NCBI GenBank assembly: GCA_016717305.1
Contig: JADKFY010000011.1
Location: 62,001 to 126,000 of the forward strand
Direction: 5' to 3'
DNA: 64,000 bases
Source: Flavobacteriales bacterium
GTDB lineage: Bacteria; Bacteroidota; Bacteroidia; Flavobacteriales_F; PHOS-HE28
Shown: positions 38,540 to 49,500 of the stretch, one piece after another
Layout of the letters: the number at the start of each line of letters is the position of its first letter
Position numbering within the stretch: position 1 is the first letter of the stretch
The notes under the pieces: model-generated
Seen by the model: only the letters and a program-made list of their open reading frames with translations
Told to the model about the DNA's origin: nothing
The model's database searches: none
Program-made: the position numbers and the translations under genes

Positions 38540-40111
38540 TCAATCGAAACGAATGGCTTTGGCCGGGGCGATACGCGTTACCAAAAGGCTCGGCAGGATC
38601 AAGGCCAGAACACAGATCACCAAGGTGCCTGCATTCAATAGTAGAATTGGACCGGCATCCAAGGAAACGGGTACCGCATCAACGTAGTAGCTCTCGATCG
38701 GCAGGTGAACCAAGCCGAATTGCTTTTGCAGTAGACAGAGGCCAATGCCCAACAGGTCGCCCAGTAAAATGCCGATCCCCAAGATGTACGCCGCATCGAT
38801 CAAAAAGATCCATCGGATGGCACCACTGCTGCTGCCCAATGCCTTCAGCACGCCGATCATGGTGGTGCGTTCCAAAATAATGATCAGCAACGCCGAGGTC
38901 ATGTTGATGATGGCCACGATGACCATGAGCAGGATGATGACGACCACGTTGGTGTCCAACAATTCCAACCACGCGAAGATCTCCGGGAACCGATCCGCAA
39001 CGCTCAATGAACGCATGTGGATATCCAAGTATTCACCGTAGACCAGATCGTCCATTTTGCCGAGGTCATCGAAATTGTCCAGAGCCACTTCGAAGCCACC
39101 GCAGTACTTGGTATTGCTACCACCAGAACCGCCCCGCTCCATGGTGAACCGTTCCACCACCGGATACAGGCCGCCTGTACCCAGCAGGGCCGAGGTGCTG
39201 TCCGCACGCAGTCTCACCCACGCGGTGTCGGGTATGGTGTTGTCCGCATCGCTCACGATCAAGGTGATCAACGTGTCTTTGTGGAATGGATGATCGAATG
39301 ATGTTGGCAAGTTGACCCAATGTGGACCACTCCCTTGCAAGTCAGTTCCAGGCCAATCGTATGTATATACCCGATCGCCCCCGAACGCCAGTCCTTCGAT
39401 CCGTACACGCCCGTCCTTCACACTGTCGCTTATTTGGATCTCTGCTTGCAAGCCCCATTGTGCGAAGCGTTGCAAGTGTGTAATGTCAACGTACACGAGC
39501 TGGTGGTCCAGCTGTTCCAAACCTGTTTTGTACAAGCCACTGATCCGGAATTTGCGCGGTCGAATATCCTCTGGTCCTCGTACCAAGTAAACCGTGATCG
39601 TGTCATTTACGCCGAGCCGCAAACGTTCCGCATGGTAACTTGAAAGGAGCAGATCGATGGGACGAGCGGTATCACCAATGGCGGGCAGTTCTCCAGCTTC
39701 CAAATGCTTCCGTAGGAATGTCCAGTCGTGATCGGAACCAACACCTTTCAATACCACGCCTTCGATCTCTTCGCCGGTCTCAATGATCCCTGGCCTCGTT
39801 GCGTAGACTTGGATATGTTTGATCCCCGGCACGGTATCCAGCCACGGATAGAAGTCCTGATCGATCACCACGCGCGGCGTTTCCTTTGGGTCGCTCTGGC
39901 TGATGGAGGTGAGCTGCAGGTCGCCACCTGCGCCCGTTACCTTCGCGCGCACTTCACGTTGGAAGCCCGTTGTAATGCCCACCGTAACGATCATGACGGC
40001 CATGCCGATCACAATGCCCAATACTGCAATGGTGACAATGGGTCGCGAGAACCGATCGGCCCGGTCCTTGTCCACCAATATGCGGCGGGCTATGAAATGC
40101 GCAAAATTCAA
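38540..40111 (-). CDS. FtsX-like permease, LolC/LolE type
   Basis: About 523 residues. An N-terminal membrane helix (IVTIAVLGIVIGMAVMIVTVGI) is followed by a large periplasmic MacB-like domain (residues about 70-390). Three C-terminal helices include VVVIILLMVIVAIINMTSALLIIILERTTMIGVLKALGSS, an FtsX-domain signature. In this family a separate ATPase drives lipoprotein release from the inner membrane. A longer frame opens at 40231, but homologues begin at MNFxxFIARRI, which here needs a TTG at 40111. That start lies only 1 base from the ATG of the divergent NamZ gene. Confidence 0.8.
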   Translation of the reverse strand: MNFAHFIARRILVDKDRADRFSRPIVTIAVLGIVIGMAVMIVTVGITTGFQREVRAKVTGAGGDLQLTSISQSDPKETPRVVIDQDFYPWLDTVPGIKHIQVYATRPGIIETGEEIEGVVLKGVGSDHDWTFLRKHLEAGELPAIGDTARPIDLLLSSYHAERLRLGVNDTITVYLVRGPEDIRPRKFRISGLYKTGLEQLDHQLVYVDITHLQRFAQWGLQAEIQISDSVKDGRVRIEGLAFGGDRVYTYDWPGTDLQGSGPHWVNLPTSFDHPFHKDTLITLIVSDADNTIPDTAWVRLRADSTSALLGTGGLYPVVERFTMERGGSGGSNTKYCGGFEVALDNFDDLGKMDDLVYGEYLDIHMRSLSVADRFPEIFAWLELLDTNVVVIILLMVIVAIINMTSALLIIILERTTMIGVLKALGSSSGAIRWIFLIDAAYILGIGILLGDLLGIGLCLLQKQFGLVHLPIESYYVDAVPVSLDAGPILLLNAGTLVICVLALILPSLLVTRIAPAKAIRFD

Positions 40112-40112
40112 A

Positions 40113-41348
40113 ATGGTCCAATGGAGAAGCGGTGCGGCGAAGATAGGGGCCACCCTTGCGGCGTTGCTGGTGCTCAATGCGTGTGGACGAACGCAATCGG
40201 TTGAAGTGCTGGAAGCACCCGTTGTGGACATGCTACCGGGTGATTCCGTCGGTGCCGATCGTACAACGATCTATCTCCCACTTTTGAAGGATAAGCGAGT
40301 TGCCGTGTTGACCAACCAGAGTGGGTTGATCGGTACTACGCACTTGGTGGATTCACTGCTCGCATTGAACGTGGATTTGGTGAAGGTATTCGCGCCTGAA
40401 CATGGATTTCGGGGTGATGCGGATGCTGGGGAGCATGTGAAAGATGGTAAGGACTTGCGCACCGGGCTCAACGTGATATCGCTCTATGGGAGCAACAAAA
40501 AGCCGGGACCTGATCAACTGGTCGATGTTGATGTGATCCTCTTCGATCTACAGGATGTCGGCGCACGTTTCTACACCTACATCAGTACGCTGCATTACGT
40601 GATGGAGGCGGCTGCGGAGAACAAGAAACAAGTGATCATACTTGACCGATACAACCCCAATGGCTTTTACGTGGATGGTCCGGTCCTCGATCCAGCTTTC
40701 TCCAGTTTCGTGGGTTTGCATCCCATACCCATAGTGCATGGAATGACCATTGGAGAATACGCGCACATGATCAACGGCGAAGGTTGGTTGAAGGGTGGGG
40801 TTGAATGCCAATTGGCGGTTATCACATGTGCGAATTACAGGCATGACATGGAGTTCGCACCCCCGATCCCGCCTTCCCCTAATTTGCCGAACGCAGCGGC
40901 GATCTGGCTATATCCTTCTGTTTGTCTTTTCGAGGGCACGATCGTAAGTGTGGGCCGTGGAACGGACAAGCCCTTTCAATGCATCGGTTATCCCAGAAGC
41001 CCGGTGGGACTCTATAAGTTCACGCCCAAGTCCGTGCCCGGTGCGAAGGATCCTCCATACCTCGGCAAGGAGTGCACCGGCATGGACCTTCAGGAATTCG
41101 GAATGATACAAGCCAGAATGGACAAGCAATTAGAGCTGGAATGGCTTATTGAAATGTACAGCTCGGCTCCGGACAAGGCGAAATTCTTCAACCCGTTCTT
41201 TGACAAGCTGGCCGGTGGTACAGCTCTGCGTGAGGCGATCATAGCAGGGAAGGATGAAGCAACGATCCGTGCATCTTGGCAACTTGGGTTGGAACAATTC
41301 AAAACGATCCGGGCCAAGTACTTGCTCTATCCAGACTTCACATCTTGA
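40113..41348 (+). CDS. namZ: Exo-beta-N-acetylmuramidase NamZ-like lipoprotein (DUF1343)
   Basis: About 411 residues from the ATG at 40113. A lipoprotein signal ends in the lipobox L-N-A-C (TLAALLVLNACG). The DUF1343 domain follows: KRVAVLTNQSGLIG, VFAPEHGFRGDADAGEHV, ISLYGSNKKP, VDVILFDLQDVGARFYTYISTL and SVGRGTDKPFQ. Members of this family (NamZ) release N-acetylmuramic acid from peptidoglycan fragments for recycling. In-frame ATGs at 40080 and 40092 would add basic residues before the signal helix and overlap the permease gene further. Confidence 0.82.
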   Translation: MVQWRSGAAKIGATLAALLVLNACGRTQSVEVLEAPVVDMLPGDSVGADRTTIYLPLLKDKRVAVLTNQSGLIGTTHLVDSLLALNVDLVKVFAPEHGFRGDADAGEHVKDGKDLRTGLNVISLYGSNKKPGPDQLVDVDVILFDLQDVGARFYTYISTLHYVMEAAAENKKQVIILDRYNPNGFYVDGPVLDPAFSSFVGLHPIPIVHGMTIGEYAHMINGEGWLKGGVECQLAVITCANYRHDMEFAPPIPPSPNLPNAAAIWLYPSVCLFEGTIVSVGRGTDKPFQCIGYPRSPVGLYKFTPKSVPGAKDPPYLGKECTGMDLQEFGMIQARMDKQLELEWLIEMYSSAPDKAKFFNPFFDKLAGGTALREAIIAGKDEATIRASWQLGLEQFKTIRAKYLLYPDFTS

Positions 41349-41409
41349 ACGAAGAAGCCCCGCCCACCTTCCCGCACTTCAGCGGGAGGTGAACGGGGCT
41401 TCGTTCAGG
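41346..41409. terminator. Bidirectional terminator between namZ and gene A
   Basis: TGAACGAAGAAGCCCCG and CGGGGCTTCGTTCA form a long outer stem, with an inner hairpin CCCGC-ACTTCA-GCGGG. It separates two convergent genes (namZ on plus, giant gene A on minus). Confidence 0.8.
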
Positions 41410-41420
41410 TTGTTCCGATC

Positions 41421-42870
41421 CTATTTCTGGATCACCAAACGCTCGGTATACATCTTTTCACCAACCGTGATGTTGACCATGTAGATACCGCTTGAGAGTG
41501 AGCCCTTCAGGTCCATCGCTGTTTTAATGTATCCGTCCTGAACTGCGATCGTCCGCTTGCTCATGGATTTGCCGGTAAGGTCATAGATATCCACGCTAAT
41601 GGTGCTCACGTCAGCGGATATGTTGTTCAAAGAGATGAACAACTGGTCACCACTATTCGGGTTCGGGTACAAATTGAACGTCCCTTCACCTTGTGCAACC
41701 ATACTGCTGCTACCGGACCCACCTTGGAAGCAAGATGAAATGCTCACATTGCAGGTCTTGCCCCAAGCAGTTACCGGGCTTGGATCGCAGGCCGGGCTCG
41801 GGCTGTCCACACACCATGTGGCACCCATGTCCTTGCTCACGCGCACTTCCACCTCGTAGGTCTTGCTGCACTGCAGCAGTGGGCCATCGCTCCAGTTCAG
41901 ATAAATGGTCGGGCTGGCCTGCGCCGGGCGTACGATGCACACGTTCTCTGCGGGGATACGGAAGCGGAATTGGTACATCACGCCGGTCCCACCGCCGAAG
42001 GGTGCAGGAGAGAATTTCGGAGGCAACGCCACCAATTTGTTCGCGCTGCTGTTCGGTCCACCCATGGTCCGGGTTACGCCGCAGCTGTAGTCACTGGCAA
42101 AGGCGGGGTCGTCCTGCAATTTCACCAATGGACATGCAGCACGGACCGGATCGATCTTCATGGTGCTGGCAGACCCGAAGGCCCCATTCACTCCATTCAC
42201 CCGAGCGCGTACGCGGACGTTCAACAGAACGTTCGAAGGGATCAGCGGCGTGCTTGGCGAATTGTACCAATTGTTGATCTTCATGTGGCACGCTCGGTTG
42301 GCGCTTGCTGGCGAGAACCCGTCGCTATGCGCGTGGCTGCGGAACTTCCTGAAACTATAGGTCCCATTCGGGTCGAAGATCCAGAACTCATACCCATCAT
42401 CCGTCTGGTTCCCTACCTGCCATTGTGCGCTAACAGCAGAGTCGGCATGTGCAACCAGATACTTGTAGCTCACCCAATCCAACTTGTCGGCGCTGCTGAA
42501 GATCAATGCATCGTCGCTCAACGGTACACAGAATGCGCCATTGTCGAAGTTCGAAGGAGCGGTGCTCAAGGAACCGGTCGTGAAATTCCCGAAATTGTCG
42601 ATGATACGGCGACCGTTCATGCCGCTTTCACGCAACTGGTACCCACCGGTCACGAATCCATCTCCACCTGCATCGCTCACACGTAGCCGATAGCAACCGA
42701 TCGGCAAGCAGCAGCTTTGTGTAATGGGATTTGTAATGCCGTGTGGGAATGGACTGTCGGGTGCTCCACCGCTGCAGATCACCAAACTGGTGTTCTGGTC
42801 CAGGATCTCCCAACCAGCTTCTTCACTATTCACATCAGTACGTAGTTCGAGCACCACATTTTCCGTGCAT
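41421..42870 (-). repeat. Shared C-terminal module, copy A
   Basis: About 480 codons from CTENVVLELRTD to the stop. Sub-blocks in order: a CCLPIGCYRLRVSDAGGDGF block; the SGYEFWIFDPNG / SDGFSPASANRAC block; the VRVRGRVNG-like / CGVTRT / YQFRFRIP / KTYEVEVRVSKD block; and the sorting domain. The same blocks in the same order end genes B, C and D. Confidence 0.85.
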
Positions 42871-44897
42871 GGTATTGCTACACAGGTGCAGGCGCCATCC
42901 AATTGGCCCAATACGAAACCAGGACCAGGTTGTGCATCGCAGCTCGAACCGATCAAGCCAACTACGGTTGGGCAATCGTCCGTGTTGTTCGAAACGCCAC
43001 AAGCTGCGAGCGTACCCGCTCCAAAGCCGTCACCATCCGTGTCGGCATAAAGCGTTTGGCTGTCGTCGCAATCGGAGTTGTCAGCAACACCACAGGCCAC
43101 GGGCGATCCGGTTCCAAAACCGTCCCCATCCGCGTCCGTGTAAAGCACATTGCTGTCATCACAATCGCTGTTGTCTGCGATCCCGCATGGGGCATTGGCA
43201 GCTGCTCCGAATCCATCACCATCAGCATCCGCATGCAATATTGCGGCATCGTTACAGTCACTGTTGTTGCCCACCCCACAGGCCACAGGCGCACCTGTTC
43301 CGAAGCCGTCGCCATCGTTGTCCGTGTAAGTTACCAGAGCATCATTGCAGTCGGTGTTGTCCGCCACACGGCCGCCCGTGGACGAACAGGCAAGGATCAT
43401 GTCCGCAGAGTTACCAAAACCGTCACCATCATTGTCAGCGTACCAAGCAGTGGCGGTATTCACGATCACAGGAATGGTCGCATTCGTACTGCCGCAAGAG
43501 TTGGTCACCGTTACTGAATAATTTCCAGATGCAGCTCCGGTCACGCTCACATTTGCACTGCTGCTGTTAGGGCTGAAGCTACCCGTACCGGTCCATGCGT
43601 AGCTCACCGATGGTGATCCGCTGGCAGTTACCGTTAGATCGAGGGTTCCATTCGAGCAGGCCGGACTGTTGTTGGTCGTTGCTGTGATCAAAGGAACTGT
43701 GCAGAAATTGAGCTTTAAGTAACGAACATCCCCAACATCAGCACCCACATTATCACACATGGTGAATGTCCAGTTGCCGTTCGGGTCGCCTGTAAAGCCT
43801 GCGAGGCTCTGTTCGGGGGAGTAGGTTCCAGTTACATTGCTCGTGTTGGTGTTGTTCAATGCTGTACTTGAATCTTGGAATATCAGGGGAGATCCTGGGC
43901 AGGCTGCTGGATTTCCGAGATTATCACCATTTCCGAAACGGTTCAGGATCAAATTGCGCGTAACTCCACCTGGAGCGGTGAGGCTAATGCGGATATCGCT
44001 GTTCCATGTATGTGCTGCAATAACTTCGACACTTTGCAGGCGGGCATTTCCAGCCGCCGTGCCTAGAGTTGTCGGCAACCCACTGATCGTAATGGGCACA
44101 ACCGCATTATTGTTCGATGCACATCCGTTATCCGGTAGGTTCAATGAGCCACTCGCCAAGCAAGTGCCATTCGTGTAGTTATAGGATATTGCTACACGAC
44201 CATTCGCGCCGTTCCCAGCACCACCACCACCAAAAAAGGAAACGCGTTTTCCACCTGCACCAGCACCACCAGGTGAAGTACCTGCACCGCCAGTACCGCC
44301 CAATCCGGATGATACACCATTGCCACCAGCACCACCTCCGGCTGGAGCGGCACCTCCCCCGGTAACAGCTCCATTGTTACTATTTGCTGCGTTTCCGGCA
44401 GACGAGCCGCCACCACCACCATTGCTTGTAGCAGTGGCACCATCGCCACCGCTGAACTTTACAGTTCCAATACTTGCACCAGCGGATCCACCGGTTGCAC
44501 CAGCCGTTGAATTGGCTCCACCCGATGATCCGCCATCGGCTAAAATGGTCGAAGACGTTCCGAACCAGGAATCTCCACCGGGACTGGTTGAATTACTTCC
44601 TGCCCCGACAGTTACCGTGTATGATGCGCTGGGTGTAACGGTCAATATGCTGCGTGCATAAGCGCCACCACCACCGCCACCGGCACCACCATTGCTGGTC
44701 CGGGTAGCACCCCGACCACCGCCGCCCCAGCATTCAACCGTTACCTGTGTAACGCCTGCGGGTACGGTGAACGTACCGGAACTATTATACGTGTTAGTAA
44801 GCTGGGAATGGCCCAACTGAGGCAAGAACAGACATGCTGCTGCGAGGCACAGTCCATTTAACCAGGTTCGAAGTGTTGGAGTCTGACGTTCTTTCAT
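41421..44897 (-). CDS. Gene A: modular secreted protein with T9SS type A sorting domain (1158 residues)
   Basis: It starts at the ATG at 44897 with a signal peptide ending LGHSQ. In order it has a glycine-rich segment (residues about 35-240), a proprotein-convertase P-like domain (about 244-395) and an Ig/PKD-like stretch (to about 475). Five aspartate-rich repeats (DNDGDGFG...DCND, about 480-650) of the kind that bind calcium follow. The conserved C-terminal module runs from residue about 676. The last 80 residues are a T9SS sorting domain (NLYPNPNSGDQ ... DIYDLTGKSM ... SSGIYMVNI ... TERLVIQK). The protein is probably exported and attached to the cell surface or released. It is the only member of the array free of frameshifts. 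No enzymatic domain is seen, so an adhesive or structural role is inferred. Confidence 0.88.
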   Translation of the reverse strand: MKERQTPTLRTWLNGLCLAAACLFLPQLGHSQLTNTYNSSGTFTVPAGVTQVTVECWGGGGRGATRTSNGGAGGGGGGAYARSILTVTPSASYTVTVGAGSNSTSPGGDSWFGTSSTILADGGSSGGANSTAGATGGSAGASIGTVKFSGGDGATATSNGGGGGSSAGNAANSNNGAVTGGGAAPAGGGAGGNGVSSGLGGTGGAGTSPGGAGAGGKRVSFFGGGGAGNGANGRVAISYNYTNGTCLASGSLNLPDNGCASNNNAVVPITISGLPTTLGTAAGNARLQSVEVIAAHTWNSDIRISLTAPGGVTRNLILNRFGNGDNLGNPAACPGSPLIFQDSSTALNNTNTSNVTGTYSPEQSLAGFTGDPNGNWTFTMCDNVGADVGDVRYLKLNFCTVPLITATTNNSPACSNGTLDLTVTASGSPSVSYAWTGTGSFSPNSSSANVSVTGAASGNYSVTVTNSCGSTNATIPVIVNTATAWYADNDGDGFGNSADMILACSSTGGRVADNTDCNDALVTYTDNDGDGFGTGAPVACGVGNNSDCNDAAILHADADGDGFGAAANAPCGIADNSDCDDSNVLYTDADGDGFGTGSPVACGVADNSDCDDSQTLYADTDGDGFGAGTLAACGVSNNTDDCPTVVGLIGSSCDAQPGPGFVLGQLDGACTCVAIPCTENVVLELRTDVNSEEAGWEILDQNTSLVICSGGAPDSPFPHGITNPITQSCCLPIGCYRLRVSDAGGDGFVTGGYQLRESGMNGRRIIDNFGNFTTGSLSTAPSNFDNGAFCVPLSDDALIFSSADKLDWVSYKYLVAHADSAVSAQWQVGNQTDDGYEFWIFDPNGTYSFRKFRSHAHSDGFSPASANRACHMKINNWYNSPSTPLIPSNVLLNVRVRARVNGVNGAFGSASTMKIDPVRAACPLVKLQDDPAFASDYSCGVTRTMGGPNSSANKLVALPPKFSPAPFGGGTGVMYQFRFRIPAENVCIVRPAQASPTIYLNWSDGPLLQCSKTYEVEVRVSKDMGATWCVDSPSPACDPSPVTAWGKTCNVSISSCFQGGSGSSSMVAQGEGTFNLYPNPNSGDQLFISLNNISADVSTISVDIYDLTGKSMSKRTIAVQDGYIKTAMDLKGSLSSGIYMVNITVGEKMYTERLVIQK
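42960..43420 (-). repeat. Calcium-binding-type aspartate repeats in gene A
   Basis: Five consecutive repeats of about 29 residues, each with D-x-D-G-D-G-F-G followed by a cysteine and N-x-D-C-[ND]-D. The pattern resembles thrombospondin type 3 and MopE-like metal-binding repeats. The DNA is visibly periodic. Confidence 0.8.
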
Positions 44898-44986
44898 TGG
44901 ATGGGGGTTTAAAGTTCCACGAACCGCAAGTTCCGAGATCCACCATTCCGTTGTCAAGCGATTTTCACGATTAACTGATAATAAAG

Positions 44987-45000
44987 TACGACCAATTACA
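44987..45000 (-). promoter_or_regulatory. 14-base motif upstream of gene A, identical to one upstream of gene B
   Basis: TACGACCAATTACA on the plus strand (TGTAATTGGTCGTA reading with gene A), 90 bases before the start. An identical 14-mer lies upstream of gene B at 50808-50821. Upstream of each copy there is also an ATCGA and a TTG at similar spacing. TAATTGG could be a weak -7 element. Confidence 0.45.
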
Positions 45001-45135
45001 ATTTTCTGTCGATGGATCCCAAGTTTGGGAGTGGTCGACCCATCGTCCGAAGACCGAATAACGGCAGAACCCCTGACCATGCTGCTCAATGCAGATGATC
45101 AAGGGTCCTTACCGTTTAGCCTTTTGGCCCTTGGG

Positions 45136-46576
45136 TCACTTTTGGATCACCAGGCGCTCCGTGAACGTATTCTCTCCTGCGGTCACGTTGACCAGGTACA
45201 TGCCGCTGTTCAGGTCGCTCAAATCCAAAGTGGAACGAACGAAGCCATCATTCACCGGAATAGTTCGCGATCCAACCCGTTTTCCGGTCAGGTCGTAGAG
45301 GTCCACGTTAATTGTACGGACAGTCTGTTCGACGGAAGTGAGATCGATATACAATTGGTCACCGTTGTTCGGGTTGGGATACATGGAGAATCGACCACTG
45401 CCTTCCGTAGTCATATTGCTTGCACCGCCGCCTGGGAAACAATTTGCAATGCTCACTTGGCACATCTTACCCCAAGAGGTAACAGGGGCCGGGTCACAAG
45501 CTGGGTTCGTGGAATCCACACACCATGTGGCACCACCATCCTTGCTCACGCGCACTTCCACCTCGTAGGTCTTGCTGCATTCCAGTGGAGCGCCGTTCGT
45601 CCAGTTCAAATATATCGTTGGACTGGATTGGGGTGGCCGTACTATGCAGATGTTCTCACCGGGTATCCGGAAGCGGAATTGGAAACGTACCGGCCCACTT
45701 GCGCTTGGGGTGAACTGAGGTGGTTTGGCCACCAGTTTGTTCTGGTTCGTGTTCGTACCGCCCCAAGTACGAGTTACTCCGCAGCTGAAGTCGCTCGGGT
45801 TCGCTGGGTCGTCCTGCAGATTGACCAAAGGGCACGATGCACGTGCAGCATCCATCTTCATGGTGCAGGTAGGACCGAAAGGCAAATTGTTCCCATTCAC
45901 CCGACCCCGCACACGCACATTGAGCAACATACCCGCTGGTACATGTGGTGATGGGCCCGCGTTGATCCATGCGTTCAGTTTCATATGGCAAGCGCGATTC
46001 GCAGTGGCGGGGAGAAGCCATCACTTATTTGGTGACTACGGAATCTGCGGTAACTGTATGTCCCATTCGGATCGAAGATCCAGAATTCGTAACCGCTATT
46101 GGCAGGTTGCAACGAATTGGGTGCTCCGGTCACCCACTCGGCACTTACCGCTGGGTTGGCATGCACCACCATGTACCTGTAACTCACCCAGTCCATTTTA
46201 TCGCAACTGCTGAACAGGAGCGCATCCTGCCCTAGAGGTACACAGAAATCCTGCCCACCGGGCAACGAACTGATCGTTCCAGTGGTGAAGTTGCCCCGGT
46301 TATCGATGATCCGTCTACCGTTCGCACCACCTTCACGCAACTGGTAGCCTCCACCAACGATACCATCGCCTGCTGAATCGTACACTTCCAACGTGTAACA
46401 ACCAACTGGCAGGCAGCAACTTTCCACGATCGGGAACGGCACATTGTCCGGGTATGCAGGGTTCGTACCACCGCTGCAAACGACTGTACCTGTTCCTTCC
46501 TGAGCGATCTGCCAAGAGATCTGGCTACCGTTCGTATCCATGTTGAGTTCGAAGTTCACGGTTTCGGTACAGGCTG
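45136..46576 (-). repeat. Shared C-terminal module, copy B
   Basis: About 480 codons from CTETVNFELNMD to the stop, with the same block order as in A. The stretch at about 45530-45580 (plus) is nearly identical in DNA to the equivalent part of A. Confidence 0.85.
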
Positions 46577-49500
46577 TACCGGCACACGTGCAGGAACTGT
46601 TGATCTGATCCAAGATCGTGGCGGCATTCCCATCATTGCAAGGAGAGCCGATCTCACCCGTCAGGTTCGGACAGCTATCCTCACAATCAAGGAGGCCATC
46701 TCCATCACTGTCCACATCGGCAACACCACAGCCGCAAACTCCGGGCGCGATCTTGTTGGGGTCGTTCGGACAACCATCGTTGCAATCCGCCGTGGCATCC
46801 CCATCGCTATCCGTGTCCGGGGTACCGCAACCACATTGGCCCGGGGCCAGCTTCAATGGGTCATTCGGACAGCCATCATTGCAATCGGCCGTGCCGTCGT
46901 TGTCGCTATCCGTATCCGGAATTCCGCAGCCACATTGGCCCGGCGCGATCTTGTTTGGATCATTGGGGCAACCGTCATTGCAGTTGGCGGTACCGTCGTT
47001 GTCGCTGTCAGTGTCGGCCACGCCGCACCCGCAAATGCCGGGTAATTGCTTCAAAGCGTCGGCCGGACATAGGTCAGTGTTGGTCGCGACGTGGTCCAAT
47101 GGTTGTGTACAGGCCACCACACTGCTTGCCGGGTCACCGAAACCGTCGCCATCCAGATCGGCATACCAAAGGGTTGCGGTGTTCTCCGTAACAACGACGT
47201 TCGCGGTCGCGCTGGGGCAAGGAGTATTTCCTGCGACAGTGTAAGTGTATGTGCCCGGGTCCATGGTAACCGGGTTGTACTGACCGCTGATCACCGTGCT
47301 GGGTCCGGACCAAGTGCCGCCACCCTGAGGCGAACCACCGAGTTGTGCAGCCAAGCCCACTGGCGAATCGTTGCTACAGATGGTGAGTGTGGCACTCGTT
47401 CCAGCATTGGGTGGGGCCACAACACTGAAGGTCGCTGGTATGCGCAGGTTCTCGCAGGTGCCGTAAGCGCACGTCGCGTGAAAGGTGGTGGAGCCGGGAA
47501 CAGTGTTGTTCACAGCACCCTGACCAACTGGGTCGAACAATGGGCCGGTGAAGACCAAGGTGCCTGCTGTCGGTGCCGTGTACCAACGGACCGTTGTTGG
47601 AACCGTGTAATCCACCTCGATCGAGGCTCCGCCGAAGTTCACATCCGGATTTGTCCAAGTCTGGTTGCTCGTTTGGCGTGTGCGAAAATTAATGGTACCG
47701 CCAGCCACTGGAAAGCTGGCCAGGTTAAGCACCACCGGATTCGGAGTCACCTGTCCGGGGCCCGTTGTTGTGGTCAATTGGGTCTCGCCAAGGGTGTACG
47801 CACCGCTTAGTGCGACGCGGATGTTCTGACGCTGGGCACTGCCCAAGAAATTGGTATTTGCAACCACGTTCGTAAGCTTCAAGCGAGCAGCAGTGACCAC
47901 TGCCCCGGCAGGCAATGCAGGTACAACCATAGTTGCACGGGTAGTAAGTGTGGTGCCTTCACTGATCAGGTCACCGGTGGGGAATGCGCTGCTGGTACTT
48001 TGCGGAACATTCGCACAGGACGCGCTCAAACCTTGTCCATTGGGCACCGAACCATTCTGGCAGATCGAGTAAGCGCTGGTCCCTGCACTTGGTGGTCCAG
48101 GTGCGACAGGGCACGTGATCAACTGCCATTCCAATACGAAGTTGCCGGAACCCGTCCCAGATCCGTCCTGTATCCACCAAACGCGCTGTGTGCTGCCGGT
48201 GGTATTCACCCAGTTCACCCACCCGATCTCCCCTGCGTCATTATCCGCACAGGCGATCACTGTTGTCCCAGGGCAGGCGCCACCAAAGCGAACGTAATGT
48301 TGGCTATCGTAGTTGTTGCTCTGCTGGCGAATGTGGAATTCCGCACCGTTGGGTACGTCGATGTAGTAGATCGCATCCGCAGCCGTGTTCGCCGTTGCGG
48401 TGCCGCAAGCGAAGGAGAAATTGTTCGTGCGTCCAGTGGTCGTGCCCGGTAACGGACTTGTCTGGCTGGCGAGGTTCAGCGCGTTTATGCAATTATCCGC
48501 AGAAGGACATTGAGCAATGTTCGTATACGTTCCGATGTTCGCATCACAGAGCCCATCATTTTCATGTTTGAGGATCACATTGACGTTATCGCCCACGTTA
48601 AATGGTCCCAACAGCAATGGATCGAATGGCATTACATTCGGCGTAATGACTTCGGGACCCCCGTTCACCGTATGGGCCACATCGGTGTAGCTACCATCAC
48701 CGATATCGAACACGAGCACATCCAGTGAGAAGCTGTAATTGGGGCAATCATCCACCACGGTTACGGCACCATTTGGTGGCAAACACCCGGGCGTACATTT
48801 CACTTCGAAGGACCATGGCACCGATTGGCCTCCGTCTTCGCAACTATTGGAGACACCACTGCTGATCTCCATGTAAATGGCAGAACCACTCGTAGTGAAT
48901 GAGGCTCCTGCAAGATTGCCGAAGAAGTTGCCACCGCCCAATGGAGTAGCAGCATTTGTTGTTCCATCGTAGATGCCTATCCCATCGCTGAGGTCGATCG
49001 TTCCTTGGATGAAATTCAGGGTCACGGTTTCTCCAGGAGTGGGGGTGACAAAAGTGAACGTGCGGGTATCGTTGTTGCGGTAACAATGGTCCACCACCAA
49101 GGTTGAACCACAATCCAAGGTGACCGGGCAGGTGGAGTACATTGTTCTCTCGATCATACCACAGTCCGATATGCCATTCGTCACAGTGATATCGACCTCA
49201 GCAGTACTGCTGAAAGGTCCCAAACTGGTAGTCCCTGTTCCCAAGCCGTTAAGTGTTATTGGTAATCCGCCATTCACCGCGTATTGGATGGTTGCTGAGG
49301 TTCCACTACCAAAAGATGTCACGTTCACGTTCACACTGAACTGGGCGTTGGCACAATCGTTCACACGGGTGATCGTAGCTTGTGGAGGATAGCACAAGTT
49401 CACATTAATGTAGTGTATTGCGCCAACATCTTGAGCAGCGGCATCACATGCACGTAAGGTCCAAGATCCATTCGGATCGCTACCATCATGAAAAGTGCTC

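Noticed and set aside
42960..43420. Possible CRISPR or satellite array because of regular spacing
   Set aside because: The period is a multiple of three and encodes conserved calcium-binding repeats; there are no unique spacers between constant repeats.
42743..43570. Long plus-strand open frame opposite the aspartate repeats of gene A
   Set aside because: Arginine, histidine and cysteine-rich product typical of the reverse complement of DGDG/CND repeats; no signal or domain.
46650..47060. Possible CRISPR-like periodic DNA
   Set aside because: The period of about 96 bases encodes TSP3-like protein repeats in frame.
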